From assembly GCA_000226015.1 (NCBI GenBank), contig JH153954.1, positions 206,743 to 259,491 of the forward strand: a DNA stretch of 52,749 nt, in the 5' to 3' direction. Position numbers and translations under genes: made by a program. The notes under the pieces are model-generated. The model had not been told where the DNA came from and did no database searches. It saw only the letters and a program-made list of their open reading frames with translations. The DNA comes from Mnemiopsis leidyi (Eukaryota > Ctenophora > Tentaculata > Lobata > Bolinopsidae). Positions 30,671 to 42,542 of this stretch are shown one piece after another; the first letter of the stretch is position 1, and each line of letters starts with the position of its first letter.

Positions 30671-31280
30671 CCAGTATTTTGACGTAAAATTTGACGAGGA
30701 ATCCGAATTTGGTAGGCTCTACGAAAAGCTCTACCGTCTACACAGAGTTTTAATTTTACCCAAAATATTTCTTTGCAGCTAAACCTGAGGTCAAGGCGAG
30801 GAATTCAGACAATCAAATCATTGAGGATAACAGCCCCTTTTAGTTTTATGGACAACATAAAGATATCACCTCGACTCATGTCCAGAAAGTTTTCTAAGTC
30901 GGTTTCTTTTACAAACACAATGATAAGTCAAACCGATTGATCATTTTGAGAAAGACAACATATTTGATATTACTCCAGAGTTTCATATTTATAAGCAATA
31001 GCCTTCAAAATGCTGATATGTTGAATTATTACAGATCGACGTGATAATAAGAACAAAGAAAATGCATTTCAATTTCGTTAAGAGTTAAACTGAGAGAGAA
31101 TCAAGAATGAGGGTCGCGGGCAACAGAGGGTCGAATTTGCTCTATTCCTTTTAAATATAACCAGAGCCCTCTTGCATCTAATTGGCTTAGCGCGATTCAC
31201 TTCACTCACTTGAAGTGTTAAAGCTAATTTGGATGTCACAAAAACGTTACAACTGCAAGAAAAATCAACATTTTTCAAGG

Positions 31281-32480
31281 ATTTGACGAGATAATATCTC
31301 GTCTGCCGTTTTAACGAAACGTTTAGCTTTCACTTTCAGCCTATAAGCTGCAAAAGTTAGAAGCTATACATCAAGAATATTTTTGGTTTGTCTGACGTTG
31401 TCCGACCCTCATTCCGCAACGGCAAAGGAGATAAAATGAACGGGATGGTGCGCACTGCTGTACAAAGTTTTGGTCATAGTCATTGGTTATGAATTAAAAA
31501 TGCAGTGTAATTCATGTTATTCATAGTCATATTTATAATCTATTTTGTATTTACATGTTTTATTGCTACAAGTTGCCTACCCCTGCTGCCGCAAAGCGGC
31601 ATTCTCCGGCGCACGCGAAGCGCGCGGCTGCTTGTAGGTTGATAACCTACTGTCGCGGCCATCACGCGCTATCGCGCGATTCTAATCGCGCATCGCCCGT
31701 TGAGCGGCGGCGTGTTTTATTGTTTGCGTGTTTTATTGTTTGTACTTGCGGTCTGATCACGTTCGGCCGTTTGCGTTTCCAGACTTACCAAGTTACCAAA
31801 CTCATTACACTTACTTTAAACCGGCGATGTGCGTTAAAAATTGTCTCACGTTGTGACCCCTGCTGCTGCTTCGCAGCAGCAGGGCTAGGCAACGTCAAAC
31901 GTGTAGCAAGCATGAGAGCTCGTGAAGGCCGCAACAGTAGGTTATCGACCCACAAACTTACTTTAGCAATTTTTGCCTTGCGTTGCGCATGCGGCCTGCA
32001 TTTCCAATTTTCAAATTAAATTTCGCGCGCGGTTGCTAAACACGTATATCTGATATCCTTGACGAGATGATATCCGTCTAACGAGGAGAGCAGAAAACTG
32101 CGAGCCGCGCGCGGGTCGGGTAACATCTCGACAATGATATCCCTGTGCGAGCTTAGCGCGGAATTAGGATCACGGACACGCGACGGAAAAGCTTGAACAT
32201 TGAAGCTATGTGCGTCCCGATAGGGCGCGCGCAGCGCGAGCCACCGGGCTATGTTGGCTTAGCAACGCGCGCGGATGCTGCCGCTTCGCGGCAGCAGGTC
32301 AGGCAACGTTTGACAAGGCGATCTATGATTTACGTTTTTCTTCGATCTTTGTGATCGTCGACAATAGAGTATACAGTAAAGAGCTAAAGTGTTTCACGTT
32401 ATCAGGCCTGCTGCTGCAACGTGATTGTACGGCAGCGCGCACGTCACTGGTCACCCGTCCGACATTTTATTTTTGGAGAG
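31281..32480. repeat. CpG-rich block with repeated perfect hairpins
   Basis: Base composition switches from AT-rich to strongly GC/CpG-rich (CGCGCG, GCGCGCGC runs). Three hairpins share one design: a GCTGC-rich stem with a 3-base loop, next to AGGCAAC. They lie at about 31581-31601 (inverted orientation, preceded by GTTGCCTA), 31858-31884 (12-bp stem, TTC loop) and 32276-32296 (9-bp stem, TTC loop). Near-palindromes with GACGAGAT / ATCTCGTC lie at about 31285 and 32060. CGCGGTTGCTAA (32027) and TTAGCAACGCG (32259) are inverted to each other. The long open frames here reflect low stop-codon density. It is probably a non-autonomous mobile element or nested elements. Confidence 0.55.
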
Positions 32481-33212
32481 AATGACAAAGTCAGACACGA
32501 CAACAACACGGGAGGTTAGGTGAACCTAAGCAAAGTAAGCTACAAAGCTGGCAACTTGCTAGACCAGTATAAGCCTTGCCTGGGACCACAGTCTTTGTTA
32601 TAGAGAGACCTGCGCAGACGAGACTGTAATAGAAAAATACGGTGCTAGGAGCTTGCTGAGTAGATCGTAAGCCAAAGATAACTAAGGATATGAGAAATAA
32701 AGGGCTAAAACATGATGCTGAGACAAAATGCGAAAGAATCATCGCGCCGCGTTATTTCTGATATATAGTGCTGTGCACAAATCACAAATGACTGAATGTT
32801 TTTAAGTTCGTACTATGGTGCTAGACTGATTGCCTGGCGTCTGCGCGGTACATAGGTAACCGAAAAAGAGATAAAGCCGTGTGAAGTTTTCAGAACAAAT
32901 TGAGGACGAGATCATCGTAGTGAGTTTGTAAGTGTGTTTGGGTTTGTATAGGTTTGTATAGGTTTGCAGAGCTTAGTGGGTTGTGAGGGTGATACAAACA
33001 ACAAAGAGGTAATTGATAACATAGAGAAATAGTCTCATATCATAATTCTCAAACCAATAATATGATACAATTTGCTGTACATGGAAACATAAGAAAGAAG
33101 CTAACTTCTCAGAACACAAAAAGAAACTGTTACCGTCTCTGTGAAGCATAAACAACTTCAAATTGCAGCTTATGATATTTCCCAAAGTGTAGCCAAATAA
33201 CAAATTGGCAGA
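32481..33212. other. Intergenic, no supported feature
   Basis: Open frames here are short and without splice context. A GGTTTGTATA tandem occurs at about 32939-32965. I see nothing else to annotate. Confidence 0.4.
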
Positions 33213-33932
33213 GGCGGCTCGTGAGTGACTGTACTTGACACGGGTGGGTACTAGCGACGGGCGCTCGGGGCCTGGGGCTTGCCCCCAACTGCTGCAGGCC
33301 CCGCCGTAGGCGCCGCCCAGCGATTAAATTTAAGGGGATATAGAACGCACCAGAAGGCACTTAAGCAATTATAGTTTTTGTCGTTTGAAAGAAATTCCAT
33401 AAGACCAAAAATATCGGTGTTTGCGATGCCAATTTCTGCAAAACATGAAATGCTAGAATGTAAAATGGAAAATTTGCCGTCATTCAATTTTCATATTTTT
33501 GATCTAAAAAATGTTATGTCGAATCAGCCATCACAATTTGACCGTGCAAAGCATCTTTCGAATGAGATCTCCTATTTTTCTGCTAGGGTACTAATTCGTA
33601 CACCTGGCAAGATAACCTGAAAATTTGAAGTAAAACGGACAAAAGGAATCGGAGTTGCAGCCCTTCAAAGTTTTTAACATTTTACACCTTTTAACATGTG
33701 CAAACTTTGCGTGCTTGCAGCACGCGCAAATTGCGTCAAAACATCGTCAAACTCGGTAAACTTGTAGCGCGTGTCCATAAGAACAAGCATGTCAAATCTT
33801 AGAGTCCGCCGACCTACGCACTTGAAACTGTACAACTTTGAAATTTCATAGACATTATGGCGTCATCTTGGGTACATCCATGTACCCACGCTGCCTGTAA
33901 TTACACATAAAACCTCAATTTCACGAGCCGCC
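33213..33932. mobile_element. Candidate inverted-repeat element, 12-bp ends
   Basis: GGCGGCTCGTGA at 33213-33224 is matched exactly by TCACGAGCCGCC at 33921-33932, enclosing 720 bp. The left end has a GC-rich patch with GGGGCTTGCCCC and GGCCCCGCC. A palindrome GGGTACATCCATGTACCC lies near the right end at about 33874-33891, and a relative lies outside at about 34010-34027. No transposase frame and no clear target duplication were found. Confidence 0.45.
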
Positions 33933-36018
33933 GACCCCCATTGCAATTTACGTGTAAAATTTGAGATCGTGTATTTTCCGTACCCATGGTAACAGTTTTT
34001 AAGTTCAGTGGGTACATCTGAGTACCCACATGCAAATTGAGTCTGTTTGCTAATTGAGAAAGGTCATTGTATTTTTAAGTTAAAATTTATCCATGAATAA
34101 AGTTTAACTTGGTTAATGAAACAATATCTAACATGTAAAGGGACAGTACCTAGATATACAGTAAAGGGGTAAGGTGTAGAGTGAGGAAGGTCTGCTCATG
34201 AGTTTAGGATAGTGGCGACCAAGATTTCATGATTTCACTTAGTTCCGGTAGTTGACAGAGATTTTGTCGTGTTCTCTGAGAGATAGGAAATAGCCCTTTT
34301 GTGAGGAAATAGTGTCTCTCTGAGAGATAGGAAATAGCCCTTTTGTGAGGAAATAGTGTCACGTTTGGCTGTATGTCGAGATCCTTCCATTGTCGAGTAC
34401 TGTTAAAATTTGTCGTATAGTTCACTCGCCTTCATGAGCTGTTGGTAATTAACAGAATTTTTTCATTCCTGGGGATCTAAAGTTTTTAGTAAACACACAA
34501 GGTGGTGACTTGAGTGGATGAATGTGAATTGTGAGTGACCAAAATTGATGCGTCAACTGTTCATTACCCGGGGCTGTTGGACCTTCAGCAGGTTAAATGA
34601 GGGGATCTGATGGGGTGACCCTCAAATGTGACCGACAGAGAGTTAAAAGGGGACTCTCTCTTAATGTCTGTAACCAACCATCTAATTACCCTAATTTACC
34701 TGTAAAATTACACTCTTAAGGAGGTGTTTCACATTGTTTTTGAGGCAGGTGTCTCAAAAACGATGTATGTACCAGCAAAAATATTAATGAATTTCTTCTT
34801 AGCCCCAAATGGGTTATCTTGAAGAAAGCTGTTGTGTCTTAACTTGTTCTCCAAAAAGTTTCCACTTTCAATCCACTTTAAAGAACAACAGAGATAGTCT
34901 GATTATCTTGACAAGTAGAAAGATAGTACCCATACATAGATTGTGGCCAGTTTCACATTATACATGTGTCTTGAGTACAGTGCATATTTTAATACTTTCA
35001 ACAACTACTATTATACAAATAATTTGAGTGTTATGTCTTGATGATGGTGTTGATACACAGAAATATATAGATGCATTGCTATTAAAATCCTATGTCTATC
35101 ACTTGAGTCAAGAAGATAATTACAAAAAACCACGTTAAACTCATTTAACATCCCTCTCGAAAAAAACATGTTTCTTTAATCTGGATGGAAACTCTATTGC
35201 CTGGCGTTATAAATGTAACAATTCACAACAACTCCATAACACTTGAAACATCTAAAGAGCAGATATGCTGCCGTTTTGGTGTGTACAAAAGCACAAGCAA
35301 GTGCATTCCTTTGTCCCGTCAGCATGTGTATATAGGCAAAGAGTGAACCATACCAGAACTAAGATTGTTGTGTTACTTGTTTGTTGTTTCAATGATTTTT
35401 ATTGTAAAATGACATGAAAGAAAAAATTCTTGTTTGATTGAATTTTTTGTTTGATTGAATTCTATTCAAAACTTCATCAGAAGGTTCCCAAAAGTTCCCA
35501 CTGCCATATATACCGACTGCTTTAGTTTTACTCTTAAATCTCTCTAAATTAGCTTTAAAAGAATTCAAATTTGGTGTATTCTTATTGCTCTTGTGTGAGG
35601 TTCAAAATTCTCTGTCGTCCAATTTAGGTTACCATCTTGTTTGATTATTGTGTGTTATGTGCTTCCAAACTTCTAGACAGCCTATTGCGAATTGCCTAGT
35701 GTGAAGTTCATAACTTTCAATTGTGAAGAAAACAAAATTGAATTGAAGAAAACACTTTTTTAAATCCAAGTCCAATTTAAGTATCCATCTTGTTTGATTA
35801 TTGTCCGCTTTGTCCAAATGTCTGCCTGTGACCAGACAGACTTGATAAAATTTGTCAAAAAATACAGTTAAAATTACCACTAGATCAGTTGCTGTTTCTA
35901 GCTTGAGCTATTTTGCTTAATGCTTAAGCTTCATTGCTCAATAAATTATGGTGCAAACCAAGTTGCAAGTATATCGATTAGTTAACAATTTTTTATTTGT
36001 AGCTAATGATAGGAGCTA
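33933..36018. other. Intergenic sequence upstream of the ARMH3 homologue
   Basis: AT-rich DNA with short duplications only. It should contain the promoter and 5' UTR of the gene starting at 36019. A duplicated block around 35630-35650 and 35790-35805 (CATCTTGTTTGATTATTGT) is visible. Confidence 0.4.
34274..34361. repeat. 44-bp perfect tandem duplication
   Basis: The unit starting CTCTGAGAGATAGGAAATAG is present twice in direct succession with no differences seen. Confidence 0.9.
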
Positions 36019-38857
36019 ATGTCGTTAAAGAAGACACTTTTTAAATCCAAGTTCAGTATCATCTATGAATCAATCTTAAAGGTATATATTTTTAATAAGT
36101 GGGAGAGGGATAAGACACTGACCATAACCATGATACCCTGGAATTTGCCCTAAGGTCTTTTATCTAAGAGAAGGCTCCCTTTGGGTCGTGAAGGTTGCAG
36201 TTTTAAGAAATTGTCTATGGCCTCTGACACAAAAAATTTCTTCATGATAGTGGTCAAAATGGACAGTTTGTGGTAAAATTTCAATTTCCATAATTGAATT
36301 GTACATTAACCATTTTTACCAGAGACGATTTGGATTTTTGCCACAGTCTTGAAAAAACTTTTTGCCACAGTCTTTGACCATGATTAATTTTTTGACCTTT
36401 CAGCCATGACACCAAGAAGCTGGCCAAATAGTTGAAAATCATGGTAACCTTACCCCTCTCCCTAATTACTTACCTAATTCATAAATCTAAATTAAATTTT
36501 CTATTTGCATTTGTTTAAACCTGTACCTTTTGTATTCTGGGGCGAGTTTAACTGCTTCAACTGAAAGGACAACCTGGAAGATTCCAGTTCTTTCATCAGA
36601 GCCTCTCCTTATGTAACTCTCAATTACAGTTTGTTGGCCAATTGACTCTGTGGACGTAAACAGGTTGCATGGGCAAATGCCCATAGACACTCCTCTAGGA
36701 TTGGCAGATTTGGAAATTAAACCCCCGACATCCTTCAAAGCAGTTTAGGGGGTCTTATTATAAATGTATCTAATACAGCGTTACAACCTACAGGGAGAAG
36801 AACAGGAGAATGCTGTATGGGATGAACTTTTCTTGATAAAAGTGAATGTCTGCGCTTTAGAAGAATTATTTAACCAACTCTCATCCAATGAACTTATCCA
36901 ACTTAAGGTTAAAACGATGGAGCAGTTATTTTTGTACTTTTGAGTACTATTTATCAGAAGGGAAAATTTATTTGTTAAGGAGAAAGCTACCAAGAACAAT
37001 ATCTAGCAAAGTACTGAACTCATCAAACAATCACGTGGGCCGACAAATGATGCACATATGTCTTGGAACAAAGAAGACTCAGTGCCAGCCGGTTGTCTTA
37101 TTGTTTGATATTGCTGAGAAGACTTGTAAATTTTCGAAATTACACTACAGTTCGGTAGTAAGATGACAGTGCATTCATATAACCTCAAAATTTGCATACC
37201 TTACTTTTATCAGAGCACTTTCCACATTTACCAGAATAATTTCAGAGTTCTATAAACAAGCTATTTAGAAAGTGTGTTGATGGTCTGAAAGAAGAACATA
37301 ACATCAAGTCTCTAAACATATTGATGGTAATTGATATTTACAGTTTGATATTTCTGTATTACTTGTGTCTATCGTGTACCTTACTTTAACACTGTTTATG
37401 AATCCTTGGTCCTCCAAATTATTAATCATTTTGATGATCATATCATGAATTAATCATTGAAGATACAAATACAGATAGATTAAATGTGTTCGATTGGATA
37501 TGCACATATGAAGCCTTTTGATGCTTAAGGGGCTTTTCCTATGGTCAAATATTCTTGGGCAGAAAAATACATAAGTCAGTGCATGGGAGGCATGGTCATG
37601 AACTATGAACCTAATTCCACAAATGTTCTCCTCAGACCTTGTCTTGCCTGGTCAGATGTGTATGGAGGCGGGACTTAGGGGAGGGCTTTAGAGCTGTAGA
37701 TGTCCTAGTGGGGTTTGATGAAGCAGAACAGATCATGTCAACTCTCATAGAGCAGATACATAAGATTCTCATTTCGAGTCAGCTTCAGGAGAAAGTCAAG
37801 TATTATGCTCTGCTTTTTCTGAAGATACTGACAAGCGTTTCAGATAACATTTCTCAAAATACCATGGTAATTATTGACTACATTTATTTACTTTATGACT
37901 TGGTGTATTCAAGAATAGAAAATTTTTGTTAAGGAAACTTGATTTTTATCGACCTGTCAAATTACAGACCAAAACAAAGTTGTATGTATGTATTTTGTCG
38001 TATCAATCCCTCATCAATTCACCAGTATTAAGAGGTACTGCTTACAAAACTTTTGGGTAGTTTTTGGTTTACCTGTTCTTATCAGAGAAAGTTATTTTGG
38101 GAGAGGACTCACATGTTGTATCAATCAGAAGCTAGAAAACATTCATTTCTGTGGCCCTCTCACCATAAATACCTTTTCAAATCAATATGTCAATTATAAC
38201 AAAATTGAAGAATTTAAGAAAATAAGTAAACAGCTCCAGTCATACGAAAACTAAGCTATTTATTATTTTGTCCCTTATGCCTTTCAAGGACCAAATGTCC
38301 AATGTCTTAATAAAAAAGTTCATAAGATTAGTGCTGACAAACATAGGTATCGCCAGGCATCATCCATAATTGTGATTCCAAATGTTGGAATGCCTAACTT
38401 CCTCGTCCAAGGTCGTATTGGTAATATTGCACTTCCCCAGGTGGAATACCTAATGTTACACTCACTCTGGTACAGTTTATGTAAGGTTATCGTCACACCC
38501 GCCGTCAGAGCTAGTCTGGGTTCTCACTCGCTGTCTTTGTTGGCGCTCTTACTTAACTACAGGAAAAATGAGGTAATGAATAATAATAATGGTCAGGACG
38601 ATGTTATAATTAGAGTGGGTGTTAGCTCGTTATCCGATATTTAGGAAAAGATAATGTTAACAGAATTCTTTTAAAACTTGAATGTGTGGTAAGTATAATT
38701 TCAAGTTAGAAATACTTGTTGACGATAGCATTTTACTACACAAGTTGTAATTTCAGTACAGCAACCCATACAGTATAAAAGTAGCTGGCTGCGATGATGA
38801 ACTTCTTCTCAACGGATTTGGTGAAATTCTACTGAATTACATCAATAGATACAACAA
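36019..38857 (+). CDS. ARMH3 (C10orf76) homologue, N-terminal exons only
   Basis: ARMH3 is an armadillo-like helical protein of the Golgi that works with GBF1 and PI4KB. Six phase-0 exons were placed: 36019-36081, 36794-36907, 37246-37326, 37636-37866, 38441-38572 and 38757-38857 (donor GTATGA, phase 2), giving about 240 residues. Recognition rests on collinear matches to the family as I recall it: the start MSLKKTLFKSKFSIIYESIL, then WDELFLIKVNVCALEELF, LKSSINKLFRKCVDGLKEEH, VLVGFDEAE, VSDNISQNT, ALLLNYRKNE, and SNPYSIKVAG followed by DDELLLNGFGEILLNYINRY. Vertebrate ARMH3 is close to 690 residues, so roughly 450 are missing; the sequence after 38857 is repeats and no further exon was recognised. 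If the last donor is not used, the frame stops at 38903. Confidence 0.8.
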
Positions 38858-39071
38858 GTATGAGTCGTTTCCATTAAGTTTATTATGTATACAGTATAGT
38901 TAGCAGGGACCCCGTCCTTCGGCCGTTTAATTGGTCTTCCTTCGTGCCATTATGTTAAAATCATAATTGCAAAGCTTTTGTTAAAAGAAAATGAACAATA
39001 ACGAAATGTTAAATCAAACGTTGTTAAACTGCATGTGCTGTCTTTACCATGAAATAGAACATACCTAAATT
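38858..39071. other. Sequence after the last placed ARMH3 exon
   Basis: No ARMH3 continuation was recognised. The next recognisable feature is the inverted-repeat element at 39072. Confidence 0.4.
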
Positions 39072-39900
39072 GATATACCTTACTCGGGATTATTATGACC
39101 GGGATAAAGTGGCGGGTTTTGGGGGATTTCGCCATATTTTCCCCGTTTTTTTATTTTCACCAGCCATAATAAATACCGCCCACTCAGCTCTTGGGGTTGC
39201 CAAGGGGTATGGGTCCTTATATTATAAACTTTGTCTCATATTCACTAGAGAAGACTATTGGAGCAAACAGCAAAGTTTATCTGAATTCATTTTTCTCATC
39301 CTGTATAAGATTTTCAATTTCAGTTGTTTTTTATTTTTCACATCTTGGAAACCAGCCACTTTTTATGAAATAATTAATAGGGTTCATAGTTAAAATTGCT
39401 GATTAATCGATGCATACTACAAAACTTTTAAAATAGTACAATGGTCGAATCCAAGTCTAGAAAATATTGATTAAACGCCGTGGTTATAGCACTTTGAACA
39501 ACGTAGTGAGTAAAGAGATACGATATAAGAGGCCGTGTTCAGAATTAGGCAAAATCCAACTCTAAGATAGCAATCAAGTCGTGCTTGGAATCATGAAAAT
39601 TGGATGAAACAGACGATGTCAATGTGGTTATATATTAAAACATCAGCTATTACAAAACAATGATCAAATCACACCTTAGTTGCTGTTGGGAAAACCGTTT
39701 CCAAAACAAGTAAAATTAAAATAAATATCTGCAATTTTTGTATTTTCTGCAATTTTAATTTTGAAAGGTTTGGCACTGGTAAAATTCCGACCGGGATAAT
39801 GTAGAGGGCTTTGGGCAATTTCGCCATATTTTCCCCGATTTTCATTTTTTCCGATCGTAAATAAACCGACTGTAATAATCCCGAGAAAGGTATGTATATC
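39072..39900. mobile_element. Candidate DNA element with inverted ends and internal direct repeats
   Basis: The ends are GATATACCTTACTCGGGATT at the left and its near reverse complement (AATCCCGAGAAAGGTAT, then GTATATC) at the right, 829 bp in total. Just inside each end is a direct repeat sharing GACCGGGATAA and ATTTCGCCATATTTTCCCCG (about 39098-39155 and 39788-39845). There is no transposase frame, so it would be non-autonomous. The target duplication is not clear. Confidence 0.55.
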
Positions 39901-40072
39901 ATAAACCAGATTTAAATTAACCCGACAATAATCCAAGAGTTTTTAATGAAATATCGTTTTTATTTAATTAGATGTGACTTATGGACTGGGATGAGATCTA
40001 TTGACACTTTGTCTAGTCCCGTGTCATGAAAGCGATTCCCCCTGTAAACCTCGCAATGCTTTCACTGTACTT

Positions 40073-40417
40073 CTAAGTATGGCGAATCTTAATCGTGTCC
40101 ACACATGGTTTGTCTTTTGACATTGGACCCATCCCTCTAGAAGTTGTAAATATGAGGGGTACCAAAGGTCCTTTCTCCGCTTCTACTACCCGTTGTTTGT
40201 AAGCATCTTTCTTAAATTTTTCCTGCTCTGAATAATATTCAGTGAATATATTTCTTGAGGTCTCAAAACTTGTTTTATGTGCAATTCGGGTGCGTAACTC
40301 GAATATCAAAGAAGGAACGCTCAAATGGGGAGTAACCCCGACAACAGAAACATTAAGTCTGGTGTTGTCTTGTGGTCTCTTGACGATATGAATACAATCT
40401 CCATGGTAACTTGTCAC
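40073..40417 (-). pseudogene. Retroelement ORF remnant
   Basis: An open frame of 114 residues on the minus strand, closed upstream by TAG and with no proper ATG at the frame start. Its C-terminal half (YKQRVVEAEKGPLVPLIFTT then SRGMGP) resembles a region found after the reverse transcriptase in invertebrate retroelement polyproteins, from memory and without a search. No RT catalytic motif is present, so it is a fragment of a dead copy. Confidence 0.45.
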
Positions 40418-42341
40418 ATCCTAGCATCAACCCCCTGCTTAAAAACACTCATTTTATCGAACTTGTAACTGCTCTTACGTTAAAAGTGAATGATTCTTAT
40501 TTCTTTGACCTTCTGTTAAACCATCTCCTCTATATAACGTACCAACACGCAAAATTTCGGAGCTCTAGGTCTTGAGATGGAAGCCTGAATCGTAGATATG
40601 TGATTACATTTATTACGTGAATTACTAGGAAAATGGAGAAGGCAGGTGGGCCAGATGGAGAGAGGTGAAATGGAGCCGGGAGGGCAGAGTATGGAAACCG
40701 GATGACAAGAGGGAGGGGAGTAGACAGAGAAAGAATGAAAGGGTGGTGGGAGGAGGATTAACCGCCCGGAGAAAGGGCCCCCTGCTAGTGATATTTTATT
40801 TGAATCTACAAATTGTTATCAGTACAGAAATGTATGAACAACTATCAAGACAAATAAAGTGAGGCCTGCAAACGTGACAACAATTTAGGGTCCTCAATAC
40901 ACCTCATCGGACAGCAGGCTATCCTGGCGATCATATTCTTACATTAGCCGTAATTTTGTGTGATGAGGCTGCTTTCTGGCCTTCTCGATTATACTGTATA
41001 TCATCAAAAGTCTTATAGATAAATACCGTCCTTGAACGCATTCATCCAACAATAATGTTCGATTTCAGAAGCAGTAGTAAACACATTTCATTAGAATCAA
41101 AACAATTTTGAAATAATCAAAGCTATAAAAACAGAAATAGGCCTTTTTATTAACATTATCACAATTCCAATTGCAGTTACTTTGCAGTTTGTGTCTAATT
41201 CTTTGTGCAGAATTGGTAATCCTTGTAGGGTCCTCGGGATGGCCATCTGCTGGTGTTGATATTGCATATTCTGTCAGAGTCACTATGCTCGAAGGAATAG
41301 CAATCGCTCCAAGAGGTGCACATCAAAGCACAAATTTCTCTCGAGCCGACTAAGCGCCTGGAGCCCAGGTAAGATCCCCACCCAGGAACATCTGCATCTT
41401 CCGCCCGATATCCAGCCGGACAACCACTTTTGGGAGCTGAAAAATTGAAAAATGGTGAATGGACAACCTTGAAATATTTAATCTACTGTTTATTAAAAAG
41501 TTTAGCTTGAAGAAAGTTTAGCTTGACAAAAGGATACCCGTGTCTAAGTGCTAAGTGCTAAATTCTAATATCCTAGAACTCTTATTTTTGAGGTATTCCG
41601 TATCTCAATAGGTCAATCAAATCTTCCTCGGGTATGAAAAGAGGACGAAAAGCCTAAAAAATGTATGTTGATTTCGCCAAACTGACTGTTTTGACTCAAA
41701 TGAGCCACTATTCTGAAACACGTTCGAACAAAATTCTGCAAATCATATGATCAGAAGCCCAGCAATAATCCCGAACTTTAACACCACCGTTTTTAAGAAG
41801 GAATGCTGATTTCAACCAAACAAGTTTTCGCCAACTAGGTAATTTCCGCAATTAATTCGACTTAGCAACATCAAGCATGGTCGGTTTGTATTACATTAAA
41901 GTTTGAATACAGAAATACAGGGGGTTTTGGTCGCTTGTAGCTGGGGTTACATATGTGATATAATCAAAAATGGTTCATTATAGATGTCTGACACGTTTAA
42001 ATTGTTTTTTGATACTTTGATAAACAAATAGATCTGAGTGGAGAAATAAGTTTAATTTCAGGCCTTTTTAGTTTGTTTAAGTTTAAACTGAGCTTTTTGG
42101 ACTCGTTTTTAAAAGAGTTCTAGGTTTATTGTTTTAAATGTCTTCATGCAGGACTGATTAGCTCTTTGGGAAGTCCACTGGAATATCTTAGAGTTAGATT
42201 ACAGTGTTATATATATGATAAACAAAAGGATAAGCCGGGAAAGCCGAAAGGGGACCAACTGACCCTAACTCAGTATCCAATCTTAGTTCGTTGACTATTG
42301 CTTACATGCACCAATAGGTTCAGCGTCATTTCCAAATGACA
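40418..42341. other. Intergenic, one weak open region
   Basis: At about 41180-41375 frames are open on both strands, with a good + donor (GAGCCCAG|GTAAGA at 41370) and a cysteine- and tryptophan-containing minus frame (CTSWSDCYSFEH). No gene model could be built. The rest shows nothing. Confidence 0.3.
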
Positions 42342-42465
42342 NNNNNNNNNNNNNNNNNNNNNNNNNNNNNNNNNNNNNNNNNNNNNNNNNNNNNNNNNNN
42401 NNNNNNNNNNNNNNNNNNNNNNNNNNNNNNNNNNNNNNNNNNNNNNNNNNNNNNNNNNNNNNNNN
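42342..42465. other. Assembly gap (124 N)
   Basis: A run of N lies directly before a CA microsatellite, so the gap probably reflects unresolved repeat. Confidence 0.99.
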
Positions 42466-42525
<60 letters not shown>

Positions 42526-42542
42526 CACACACACACACACAC
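42466..42542. repeat. (CA)n microsatellite
   Basis: Almost pure CA dinucleotides with one interruption (CACTACAC) at about 42522-42526. Open frames through it are artefacts. Confidence 0.98.

Larger units (their letters stand above)
29851..31280. other. Intergenic with structured repeats
   Basis: No coding exon seen. It holds the long hairpin at 30086-30180 and a diverged direct repeat at 30390-30490 and 30580-30670. Between them is a short GGCCCTAGAAAA tandem at about 30510-30560. Confidence 0.5.

Noticed and set aside
31555-32019. 155-residue open frame in the CpG-rich block
   Set aside because: Stop codons are rare there because of composition; the frame runs through perfect hairpins and shows no domain.
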